NCBI GenBank assembly: GCA_028753945.1
Contig: JAPNXP010000013.1
Span: 868,001 to 932,000, forward strand
Reading direction: 5' to 3'
Origin: Hexactinellida sp. DTS-2022
Taxonomy: Eukaryota; Porifera; Hexactinellida
Length of the DNA: 64,000 nt
Each line of letters begins with the position of its first letter. Within the stretch, counting starts at the first letter, position 1. The notes beneath the pieces were generated by a model that made no database searches, had not been told where the DNA came from, and saw only the letters and a list, made by a program, of their open reading frames with translations. This document shows positions 1 through 9,939 of this stretch, piece by piece. The position numbers and the translations under genes were made by a program.

Positions 1-155
1 AATAACCTGAGTCGTATTGAATAACTCTCCTTGATAGCTCACAGTGTAAGACTGAATAGTTCCATTCTGTGTGACATTAACAGGAGGATAGATAGTTATA
101 CAGAAGGATGTAGAAGTTATGTTTGAAACTGCTAGCTGAGTGGGAGCTCCAGGTA
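1..155 (-). CDS. Fibronectin type III exon, partial (runs off left edge)
   Basis: Reading the minus strand from 155 down to 1 gives about 51 open residues with no stop. The exon starts just after a splice acceptor (TTATAG, AG at 157-156). It opens PGAPTQLAV and continues through ITIYPP, an NGT site and a QSYTVSYQG strand. This is the usual FN3 pattern: a PGAP/PxxP start, PP after strand B, and a Y-x-V-x-Y strand C. The conserved core Trp appears to be replaced by Cys or Ile. FN3 exons of this kind belong to animal cell-surface receptors or adhesion proteins. Several N-x-S/T sites suggest an extracellular location. The rest of the gene lies outside the window, so the full product is unknown. 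Confidence 0.6.
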
Positions 156-416
156 CTATAACTAACGTGTTTAAATATTTCACAACAATTATTTCGTCAA
201 TGTATTTTGTGACGCATTAATATACATAGGATAGGACATTTATCTTTCCAACACTTTAATGACCTTAGTAAATCTGAATAACTAGTCATATAATCAAACT
301 TTTAACTGGACAACTTTTCCCTGGGCAAATAATTTTAAAATATGTGGATTCTATTTTAGAAATTGCAATCAAAAATAACTTTTCTCCATTTATAATTCTA
401 CAATAATTTCTTAAGT

Positions 417-604
417 ATAGTCAACTCCGCTTTATAGAGCCACCGATTAATCTGTTTCTCCGCTTAATCGGGTCAATATTTTACAGGATTTATAGGACAG
501 AATTGCAGTTTGGCTTACAATATTTTCGGTTAATCGGTTTCTCCGCATAATCGGGTCAAAACAACCTGGTCCCGAGGTGGCTCTACTAAGTGGAGTCTAC
601 TGTA
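417..604. repeat. pogo/Tigger-like MITE, family A
   Basis: The ends are inverted repeats around TCAACTCCGCTT and AGTGGAGTCTACTG. Internal strings such as TTTCTCCGCTTAATCGGGTC recur at both sides. Other family A copies lie at about 23313-23452, 25973-26076, 26758-27041, 31804-31992 and 40520-40709, with a half copy near 51636-51703. CAGT-type termini beside TA are usual for Tc1/mariner/pogo elements. No transposase is encoded. Confidence 0.7.
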
Positions 605-654
605 TTAGGGATAATTTGGATTGTATATACGTATTACACATCGATTTCTTTATA

Positions 655-812
655 CAGTGGAGTCTCCGAATAACGGACACATTGGGGCCATGGTTTGTCC
701 GTTGTAGAGAGATGTCCGTTCTCAGTGTCTGGTCCTTAACTATTACATGCATAGAAAATTCATTCCGTTCCATGAGGTTTGTCCGTTATAGAGGGGTTGT
801 CCGCAGTAGCTG
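655..812. repeat. pogo-like MITE, family B (one clear end)
   Basis: The element begins CAGTGGAGTCTCCGAATAAC next to TA and is filled with GTCCGTT-type strings in both orientations. The right end is not clean, so it is probably truncated. Related copies lie at 2661-2758, 3250-3437 and 34972-35159. Confidence 0.55.
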
Positions 813-969
813 ATTAACCATGGCGCACTTGGCGCACATGCGCCAGGCACATGAATTCTAGGGGGCCCAACAAAAAATATCAGAATCGTCACATATGCGA
901 CAATTCTGATATACTATATTTTCATTGATTTTGCATACATTTGAAGCAAAATTATATACAATCTATCTA

Positions 970-1856
970 TCTATATATTAAAAGAGCAATTGTTGTTTGT
1001 GTGTTTGTGTGTGTGTGTGTCCAGAATTAATTGGAAAGACTACGAGTCCTAGAAAGCTGAAAATTTGTATTTTACAGGTGTAATTTTGTACTGCGACAAC
1101 GATCTATTGGTTTTTGAAACAAAATAACGGGTTTATGACGTCACAGTTTCGAAAAACAGATATTTTGTACTAGCTTCCCAATTTTGCTCCGATCTGTAGA
1201 AAATTCAAAGCATTAGACGTACACTAAACTTCTACACCTGATAGCAGTTCACGAATTCCCATTTTTCCTGATTGTGACACAGTTAATTAATTAGTCCCTA
1301 CACTAATCAACCATAAATAGTGTATCGTACCAACACAGGTATAGCAAAGTGCAAGTGTTAATTCCGAAATTGCAGATTTGAATAATCCAGCTTGGCTTCT
1401 ATTTTATTGGTGATTGATGTATTATTTGCTTACATCAATCACATAAGTATGCATAATATTACTATCAAAGTAATTCAACTATTTACTACTATATCTTTTG
1501 CATAATAAATTACATATTGATGATGCAGCGAATTAATAATTTAATTAAACAATTTACTATGCAGTAAATGGGTTAGTAAATAACATGTATGAATTAATTA
1601 ATTAGTTGAAATACTTGGCTCCCAAATAGCAGCATACTGAATTGAGTACGTGTAATTTACAAGTCACAGGTTTAACTTATTTAATATGAGCATATTGAGT
1701 CATCTATGATATGAGTTATATTTGAGGAGAGTAAGGCCGCGAAGCGGCCATTATTAATTGTTTTGCATAGTGTCTAACACGAACGAACAAAAGTCGCGAA
1801 GCGACTTTCGTGAGAGAGTGATCCGTCGCGAAGCGACTGAGACCGAAGGGCTCGTA
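970..1856 (+). mobile_element. Helitron-like non-autonomous element, copy 1
   Basis: The left end is TCTATATATTAAAAGAGC followed by a TTGTTGTTTGTG-rich stretch, as at Helitron/HINE 5' ends. The right end carries hairpin-forming GTCGCGAAGCGAC followed by GAGACCGAAGGGCTCGTA. The same pair of ends, in the same relative order, bounds 34639-35448 (plus) and 45772-47003 (minus). No terminal inverted repeat, Rep/helicase gene or canonical CTRR end was found, so the class is inferred. Confidence 0.45.
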
Positions 1857-2660
1857 TTTTAAATTCATGCTCGCAATTTAAATATGTTTTATCTATTCCT
1901 AAATTATTTTCACTCAACATGGGGCCCAAAATCCCGGCTTGCGTCAGGGCCCGCTCATAGTTAATCCGGCACTGGTAACTTGTCCGCTTCTCGGAGTGTC
2001 CGTTTTGGGAGACTCTACTGTATTGGCTCAATTCTCCAGGTAGCAACGTGTGGCAATATTTATTCCAGACCTTACTTATACAAATCTCTACAACCATTTA
2101 GTTTTGGCAATAAATCCGGAACCAACATGTACTTGCTAAACAGAGTTGACCATTATAATATATTAGAATAAACAAAACTTACTTTGTGAATTACTGAAAA
2201 CACAATCGGCCAGGTGCACCTAAATGAATAAAGCAATAATCTGAGGGATCATATGATGATATTTCTTAGATTGGTTGGAAACTTACAATAAGTATTATAC
2301 ATATTCGCAGTATCTTCATATTACTGATGCACCGTAAATCTGTCAACTTGCATGTAAATCTGTTTCTGTATACTATTGCATTTATTAATGTGAAACAACT
2401 TCAACCAAATAGTTATTTAACCAAATACACTCAAACCTCCGAAGTTTCCGACCTCTCAGATACGAGGACCTACTTCAACCGGGCACCCTTATTAATGTAA
2501 AGACATGCTAAATATGTATTAATTTAATAAATAATGGAGTTTAATCACAATATTATATAACAATAGTCAAATAGATATCTTAAATTATCCACAACCCGTT
2601 AAAATCATCAGTATTTGATTTTTGAATGAATCTAGATATATGATTAAACACTTCTGAATA

Positions 2661-2758
2661 CAGAGTCTCCCAAAACGGACATTCCGAGAAGCGGACAACC
2701 CCTCTACAACGGACAAAATCCATGGCCCCAATGTGTCCGTTATTCGGAGACTCCATTG
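2661..2758. repeat. pogo-like MITE, family B
   Basis: A palindromic element of about 98 bp opens CAGAGTCTCCCAAAACGGAC and closes CGGAGACTCCATTG, flanked by TA. Both arms carry GTCCGTT/AACGGAC strings. Confidence 0.65.
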
Positions 2759-2959
2759 TATGTAAAGATTGTTTTGGATAAAATAATGTGTAATAGGATT
2801 ATCACACTATGAATAACTAATATATTTAGTCAACCGTTATCACCATTTGATCTACCGAATAGTACTAATTGGTCAACCGAAGATTTCTATTTGGTCAACC
2901 AATTAGTACTTTTGGTCACCAAATATTACTATTTCTCCCAAATAAATACCAAATAATGA

Positions 2960-3062
2960 TACAGTAGAACCCTCCGTAATCCGACCCCTATAAACCGGAA
3001 TTCGCCTTAACCCGAAACATTTTACCTCTCAACGAGTGTCGGATTAACCTGGTTCTATTGTA
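2960..3062. repeat. pogo-like MITE, family D
   Basis: It runs from ACAGTAGAACCCTCCGTAAT to CGGATTAACCTGGTTCTATTG beside TA. A second copy, split by a nested insertion, lies at 18777-19061. Confidence 0.6.
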
Positions 3063-3249
3063 TTCGGTAACAAATTGAATATCAACTAATTGGTAGAAGT
3101 ATTTAGTCAACCGAATATTTAAATATTCGGTTGCAACTATACTATAAACTAAACTAATAGATAAAGTGTAACTTTATACATTGCAATATAATCACTAGAC
3201 ACTAGGACTAATTTAGAGCATCAAGTTTCATGCTGCTAAATTAGATATA

Positions 3250-3437
3250 CAGTGGAGCCTCCCATAACGGACACTCCAAATAGCGGACAACCTCTAAATA
3301 ACGGACAACCCTCGTGGCACGGATTTATTTATTTAGCATATGTCTAATAGAAAAGCAACCTCTAAGTAGCGGACAACCTTGAAATAACGGACAACAGTTC
3401 CGGTCCCAAGGTGTCCGTTGTTCAGAGGCTCTACTGT
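3250..3437. repeat. pogo-like MITE, family B, full length
   Basis: A 188-bp element starts CAGTGGAGCCTCCCATAACG and ends AGAGGCTCTACTG, with TA on each side. It is nearly the exact reverse complement of 34972-35159, including the central string GTGGCACGGATTTATTTATT. It sits inside duplication copy 1 and is absent from copy 2, so it inserted after the duplication or was lost. Confidence 0.75.
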
Positions 3438-3989
3438 ATACGTATCCCTATGTAAAACAATGTACCTGATTCCAATACGATGGTTTCCTCGAGAGCATTG
3501 GAAATTGGAATGTTTAGAGAATAATATCTGTACTTTAGCATTAACGAAATAAATAAATGATACTAAAGGAAACACAGTATGAAATAGCTATTATATTATG
3601 CTTTCTATTGTGTAATAACAGACTTTACATAGATATGTTATATTTTCTTTGTCGTTATGTAGTAACGAATTGCTTGTTACAAGTAACGAAAAACTTACCG
3701 AATTTAATTTTTGGCCCAATTTCTTACAAATCTCAAGAACATATAAACGAATGGGTCCAACCTTTCAACTTTTGCATTAAATTTAATAGATTTACGATAA
3801 AACATTAAACTACTCCAAATAGTATAAACTTTATGATAAATGAATAGATACATAAAGAATAGTACAAATAATCACATATACGAATTGATTATATTCTAGC
3901 TGCACTTTCCAGACTTGCAATCGCTCATCTTTTCAGACTCAGTCAAGACCAGAACCAGAATCTGAACCCGAAACTGCAGTTCCTCATTA

Positions 3990-4167
3990 CAGTCGATTTC
4001 GGGTTTTTTTGCCACGCGTTTTTTTGCTTATTGGGTTTTTTTGCCTCCTTTTGTCGTGCAAAAATGTGATATCTTAATGTGTTTTCCATCGGGTTTTTTT
4101 GCTTATTGGGTTTTTTTGCCTCCTTTTGTCGTGCATTTTGGGGGGCAAAAAAACCCGATTTCGACTG
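3990..4167. repeat. MITE with TA target duplication and empty-site partner
   Basis: The 178-bp element runs from CAGTCGATTTCGGG to CCCGATTTCGACTG between TA dinucleotides (3988-3989, 4168-4169). The paralogous region at about 9750 reads CATTAGTAGTAAT with no insert, which is the expected empty site with one TA. Internally it has two tandem blocks rich in GGGTTTTTTTGC and CCTCCTTTTGTCGTGCA. A second copy lies at 48599-48759. TA duplication places it with Tc1/mariner/pogo elements. Confidence 0.85.
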
Positions 4168-5246
4168 TAGTAGTAATATTCAGATATTATGATAGTTAGC
4201 AAATAATGTTATATTAAATTATCACACTTATTTTAAAATTCCCTCTCCAGGCTCTCCTATATTTTATTAGCATCTTAAAGAACTCAAATTTTGATCATTA
4301 GTCAACTAAACACTACTTCGACTAATTCGACTACTTCGACTACTACATAATACAATAAAACCAAACCAGTGAAAAATACTAGTAAAGTTTGAATTTCTTA
4401 CAAAAGATTGTATCACTAATAGTTAGAATAAAGTTGAATTGAGTCAATAAACCAATAAGTTAGTATAACCCGAATTAGAATAAACCGGTTTCGACTGTAG
4501 CTATTATTGTTTCAACTTCAACTTGTTCCCCTATACTTATACTTATATAATTATAAGATTGGAAAGAGGATTGAAGTTAAGCGAAAAAATATACTAGTTT
4601 TTGTGATTTGTTTCGTTTAAATTATAGTACAGTCACTGCAGTGAATCCCTATATACGGAACGCCAATGTAAAATAGTTTTAAGGAAGGTGTTTTTAAGCA
4701 AAATTTATAATAAATGTTCATAACAGTAGAATAAAAATTATTCTAATTGCTTCATAATGTTCAGAAATTATGTATTTTTTAGTTAATGAGCTAACACCAA
4801 AAAATTTAAATGCAAAAATATAGTTATTGTATTTACTTAACATATCGTTGTACGTATTTCAGCATTCATGTTGAAGGACTACAATTGATTTATGCTGCAT
4901 TGCTGCTGGATGCTTGAATGTAGAATACAAATTATTGTTGTTCAAATACTTTTTGGCCGGTTGGTATAAGACGCAAAAAACAACCTAACCAATTACTTGA
5001 AAGTTACCAGCCGCTTATTAAACCTATTAATTCATATTATGATGCTACATATTTTAAATTGGAATGGCCTAATAAGCAATAGGGACCAGTATACATTACG
5101 AGTATATGGGAATTGTTAATCAGAAAACAAGAGGGACTGAAGTAGTATTATTTCAGGTTGTTCATATTTTATTGTTGTTTGTTTGATAGTTTAGAAATAA
5201 CTACAAGACTGAAAAATATTGTTCAGATTCCTATTTCGCAGTAACA

Positions 5247-5306
5247 AAAATTCTAAATATAAATTGTTTATTAAGTTATTAGTAAACAATTTATATTTAG
5301 AATTTT
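5247..5306. repeat. Perfect inverted repeat, 24-bp arms
   Basis: AAAATTCTAAATATAAATTG and its extension (5247-5270) is repeated as an exact reverse complement at 5283-5306 across a 12-base loop. It lies about 250 bp past the 3' end of the caspase-like gene. Confidence 0.7.
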
Positions 5307-5554
5307 CCCAAAAATCTAAATATATACTCCAAAGCCCAACCAAGCCTGTATTAATGTAATATTAGACATATTTATTACGCAAATATAAAAAGAACTACAA
5401 AATACAAATCATAATAAAAACATCATATTTATGAAAAACCATTTCAAATTAAAAATCAAGAATCATTCATCTCATAAGATGATTCACAACAATAACAAAA
5501 CTAACTGCGAAGGAGTATTTTTCGAGGAGGGGGGATATTACGTATTGAGGCAGT

Positions 5555-6583
5555 TTATGGAGAATAACCACCCAACGGGACTCTTTTGGGCATCATGTTT
5601 GAAGAGCTGTTTGCCTTCTTTAATATTTTCATCCGCCAAAAGAATCTCGATTTCAGGGAAGCATTTTTATTCATTAACTCAAGCGTATTCAGACACTCCC
5701 ATTTATTTGTCCCACACACATCCGTCCCGTGCGACTGCTCCACTTCCATCTCTTCTAAGCTTTGTGAGCCCGGGGCCCGCGGGAAATATATATCCCGTAG
5801 GAGAGTATCGCACTCTGTTGTTAAACATTGAGTAACCTCAGCGTACCCGGGGTTATGTTTAATTCTCATGTTAATCTCGAAGATCATTTGTGATCGGAAA
5901 ATTTGAATAAATTTGCGAAATTCCTTACCGATACCATATTTCTCAAATTCCTCCGGCAGCCTAGAGATAACGAATGAACTGATGTCGATTCGACGGAGCG
6001 AGTAGGTAGTGTATATGTGCAGGAAGTTACTATGGGTAGAAGAGTCGCTACTCAAGTACGTATCATACTCCATCACTCCATCTAAGCTCACGGTAGGCAA
6101 ACCTTCATTACCACCTGTTCCTTCTATTCGACATTTATTGAAGAAGATAACTTTGGGTTTTCCCCTCATGAGTATACATTCATTTTCATTCAAATAATGA
6201 TCAATGTGCTTATCTGGGAAAAGTTTTCCATCACTCGTAATGAAGCAGTCCCTATTTCCGTGTGACACTACTATTACTAGGATAGCTTCATGTTCGGGGA
6301 GGATGCGAGCCCGCCAGACCTCCTCTGGGACATGGGAAGTTTTCTCAGAGGGTGGGTTGGTGATGTGATACAGCGTATTGTGGTATTGTCTCTGGGATAG
6401 GTCACGAAACACATGATGCTCAAACCCTAACAGTTTGGCGGTTTTTACCAAATTATTTTGATCATAACATGATACATTGAGTTTGGTATTCAGAAATATA
6501 ATCGCATTCCCAATGTATCCTTCCTTGCTGGGCCGCATGGGATACGGGGTGGTATCAATAAATGTGGATTCTGAATCAAGCAT
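5555..6583 (-). CDS. Caspase-like cysteine protease with altered active-site motif
   Basis: The 342-residue product starts at ATG 6583. Residues about 22-30 (GYIGNAIIF) match the first caspase p20 strand. The catalytic His lies in VSHGN (His108) and the catalytic Cys in FFNKCRIEG (Cys151), where most caspases have QACRG. A p10-like part follows: FLHIYTTYS (about 187-195) sits where caspases have the YSTVPGY substrate loop, but the GSWF motif is not recognisable. Residues 280-342 form a tail without recognised domains. No CARD or death-effector prodomain is visible. Caspases cleave after Asp in cell death or signalling. Whether this one is active is uncertain, because both catalytic residues are present but the neighbouring pocket residues are not standard. 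An upstream exon cannot be excluded. Confidence 0.8.
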   Translation of the reverse strand: MLDSESTFIDTTPYPMRPSKEGYIGNAIIFLNTKLNVSCYDQNNLVKTAKLLGFEHHVFRDLSQRQYHNTLYHITNPPSEKTSHVPEEVWRARILPEHEAILVIVVSHGNRDCFITSDGKLFPDKHIDHYLNENECILMRGKPKVIFFNKCRIEGTGGNEGLPTVSLDGVMEYDTYLSSDSSTHSNFLHIYTTYSLRRIDISSFVISRLPEEFEKYGIGKEFRKFIQIFRSQMIFEINMRIKHNPGYAEVTQCLTTECDTLLRDIYFPRAPGSQSLEEMEVEQSHGTDVCGTNKWECLNTLELMNKNASLKSRFFWRMKILKKANSSSNMMPKRVPLGGYSP

Positions 6584-7130
6584 TTTGAATGCAATGGAAA
6601 AGAATGGAATTAAGCTACTTGGTGCTAATTTAATCGTTGTGTATGTAATATTGTTTATACTTTCTCTTGATTTAAAAGTGGAAATGTGAAAAAGAGTTTG
6701 CAGAAAAAGTTCTAGTTATATTTGAAAACTTTTCATTATATAATTAACACTATAAGTTTATATAGGAAATCTGAGCTGATCAGAATAACACAACTAATGC
6801 ATAGTCTAATTATAGTTATAGGTTACTGTAAATTCCCATGAACATATAAGTAAACCCAATTAGTATAATATTTTCAGCAAATTGTTAACTAATATCTTAT
6901 TCTTTCCTATTTATTGTATACTATGATTAAAGAGGAGAAAATAAAGTACATAGGTAATAATATTCTGAGTTATTTTTAAACAAATAGTGAAATGACATTT
7001 TTGGAAATGCGCACGAGTGCGAGTACTAGAGAATATTATGTAATATTACGACCTTATTTCTCAAGACGATATATTATGTAATCTTACTACTTTTTCTATC
7101 AACAATGTAATATAGTTCAAATATTAATAA

Positions 7131-7291
7131 GTACAGTAAAACTCGTTAGTATAACATGGTTACTACGAAACTTTCGTTAATGACAAACATCTGCAAAGTC
7201 TTTTGAATAAATATGACACCATTAGTATGAATTTCGGAAAGGCGAACGCACTTTGACAGTCTGGTGTGAGTACTAACGAGGTTCTACTATA
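7131..7291. repeat. pogo-like MITE, family C
   Basis: It begins TACAGTAAAACTCGTTAGTA and ends GTACTAACGAGGTTCTACTA. Family C copies also lie at 17506-17702 and 25762-25925, and a single end lies at about 63293-63331. Confidence 0.65.
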
Positions 7292-7650
7292 ATTTTAATT
7301 TTTGCATCGGAATGACATTGTTATAGATCAAACAGTTAAAAGTATATATCAGAGCATTTATAAGCGCTCCTGAATGGAATGAATGGAAGGCAACGAGTCG
7401 AAACACTAGCGACACAATGGTATGCACCTGAATGAGCGAGAGTAGCCGTGTTAACCGATAGGATACTTTTATAATTTTAGCACCTTTTCCGAATTAATGT
7501 CGTGCTGAAAAAGTTATTATCGTCAACTATCAAGTGACTGTAAAACTGAAATTGTACCTCTGGAATTGACATTGGTTTAATGGGGATCAAATGAAGAAAA
7601 TGAAATTAGTGCATTTCTTTCAACCAAAGTGATAAACTGTACAAATTAAT

Positions 7651-7971
7651 GCTGGAAGCACAATCCCAGCGAGATTGATTCAGACACACCAAGTACAACA
7701 CTGGTGCTCAGTATAACGTTGCTATAGTACCATCTGATTGAGAGATCCTGAACGAATCTTTGGAGTGTCATGAACTCACAAGCAAGCATAAACGTATCTC
7801 CTAATACAATGGTACCCTCAGTAAGGAAGATGATTTTAATAAAGCTAGGTTTTGGAAGAAGATCGAAGCTGAAAGATAGTAAAGCAGAGGCCGTAGCAAT
7901 AGGCGGTTCAGGCGGTCCATTGAACCAGGCTCCAGATGTCCCGGAAGCCCCCCAAAGGCATACCTGAAAAA
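7651..7971 (-). CDS. Possible Ig-like exon fragment (weak)
   Basis: On the minus strand an open frame follows a polypyrimidine-AG acceptor (CTTTTTCAG, near 7972). It encodes GPPEPP, then TIVLGDTFMLACEF and IRWYYSNVILST before a stop at 7646-7648. The spacing of G-D-x-x-x-L-x-C and WYYS resembles strands B and C of an immunoglobulin domain. No second cysteine or partner exon was identified. It may be a relic exon or a chance frame. Confidence 0.25.
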
Positions 7972-9939
7972 GTATTTGAGTAATATCCCTGTACAGTGCT
8001 CCAATTTTCCCCTGTACATTGGCCAAAATCCCTGTACACCTCCCAACAAATTTTTCTCGCTCGCTGCGCTCGATCGTCCAGGGAATTACTATACACTTAC
8101 ATATCAAAATTAGCAACTTTGGAAAAGAGAAAGCATTGAATTATGTACTGCAGGGAATCTTTGTACGCTTGATAAATATATAAACCAGTTGTACCTTTAT
8201 GTGGTCAATACAGAATGCATGGCAGAATATACTATCATTACTGTAGACATTTTTAGGCATTATTTGACTCATAATTAGTAAATTAAAATCCCTATATAAA
8301 TGGAATAAATCCCTGTATGCCTGTACAGAACTGCCAAATTGGTTAAAATCTCTGTACTGTACAGGGAATCCCTGGGCGGTTGGCAGATATGCAAAGGTTC
8401 CAAAATTCTCCATATGCAGATATACTTCAATTTACTTCGTCAAATGCGGGAAATACAATTTCCAACCCAAATTAACCCAAATGCATGCCGCCAATCTCCT
8501 TAAAATTTAATACTCCAATTTGAACTGGTGTCCCCAGGGGTCCCAAAACATTCTTTTGAACCGGGGCCCCCGAAACCTTTGCTACGCCACTGAGTAAAGG
8601 AGAGCCTGTTGACTTCCACCAACAATTGCCTTGCACTGATAGTAAAAATAATGATATAGAGCTGACAACAAGTGAGATTGCATCAAGTAGATAGGTGGAA
8701 TTAACTATCAGACGGCATAAAATAAATTACTTGTTTATCATCAATCTTTCTCGAGAAAATTGGGACGGGGGGCGGAATTTTATTCATATTTATTAAATGT
8801 GGTTAATATTAACACAAAGATTCATGTGTGTGTATATTTTTTGTATGATCCAAGTTAATTGGAGAAACTGGACGGTTTCGAAAGCTTAGTTTGGCATATA
8901 GGGGTGACCTTTGGCCCCGGGCAACAAGTTGAAGTTTCCTATCGAAATTTCTTACTCCTCTCCAGGCGCAGGCTATTACGTCATTGTCACATTTTGAAAA
9001 AAAATAATATTCGCAGTAACTTCATAATACTGATACACCGCAAATGTACCAATTAGCACGTAAATCTTTGTGCAAACCGAATAATTACCTATTCGGCGTC
9101 AACTTTAAGTTTAATTTATTACTCTTTACTATAAATAAACGAATAGACAAAAGTTTAACCTTAACATTGCAATAGAATCACTAGACAAGTTTCATGTTGC
9201 TAAATTAGGTATATACAAGTATATATCCTGATGTAAAACTATGTACTTGATTCCAATACGATGGTTTCTTGGGTGCATTGGAATGTTTAGAGAAAGATAA
9301 ATGTACTTTAGCATTCACGAAATAAATTATACTAAAGGAAATACAGTATGAAATAGCTAATATTATAATTTTTATTGTGTAATAACAGACTTTAAATAGA
9401 TATGTTATATTTTCTTTGTCGATATGTAGTAATGAATTTCTACGAAAAACTTACCGAATTTAATTTTGGGGCCAATTTCTTACAATCTCATCAACATATA
9501 AACGAATGGGTACAACTTTTCAACTTTCGCATTGAATTTGATAGATTTTACGAGAAAACATTAAACTACTCCAAATAGTATAAACTTTATGATAAATGAA
9601 TAGATACATAAAGAATAGTACAAATAATCACATATACGAATTGATTATATTCTAGCTGCACTTTCCAGACTTGCAATCGCTCATCTTTTCAGACTCCGTC
9701 AAGACCAGAACCATAATCTGAACCCGAAACTGCAGTTCCTCATTAGTAGTAATATTCAGATATTATGATAGTTAGCAAATAATGTTATATTAAATTATCA
9801 CACTTATTTTAAAATTCCCTCTCCAGGCTCTCCTATATTTTATTAGCATCTGAAAGAACTCAAATTTTGATCATTAGTCAACTAAACACTACTTCGACTA
9901 ATTCGACTACTACATACAATAACTATCACTAATTCTAAA

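Larger units (their letters stand above)
2303..4740 (+). repeat. Segmental duplication, copy 1 (partner 9007-13255)
   Basis: Long stretches match 9007-9925 and then 12763-13255, in the same orientation. For example, about 3800-3980 matches about 9560-9745 almost base for base. Copy 1 carries two MITE insertions (3250-3437 and 3990-4167) that copy 2 lacks. Copy 2 carries a 2.8-kb block with a Mutator-type transposase (about 9925-12763) that copy 1 lacks. No terminal inverted repeats for the whole unit were recognised. Confidence 0.75.
156..5554. other. Gene-poor, transposon-rich interval
   Basis: No convincing gene is seen. The interval holds pogo-like MITEs (about 417-604, 655-812, 1965-2028, 2661-2758, 2960-3062, 3250-3437, 3990-4167), a Helitron-like element (970-1856), the first copy of a segmental duplication (about 2303-4740) and a hairpin at 5247-5306. 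Open frames here (for example 577-813, 1774-2097, 3557-3808) are short, made of repeat sequence and unlike any protein family. Confidence 0.6.
6584..9939. other. Intergenic interval with MITEs and duplication copy 2
   Basis: It contains a family C MITE at about 7131-7291, a possible Ig-like exon fragment at about 7651-7971, a stretch at about 7960-8400 full of degenerate CCCTGTACA strings, a hAT-like end near 8525-8592 (GCCACTG on the plus strand) and duplication copy 2 from 9007. No complete gene was recognised. Confidence 0.5.

Noticed and set aside
5431..5835. 134-codon plus-strand frame
   Set aside because: Antisense to the caspase-like gene; no family pattern.
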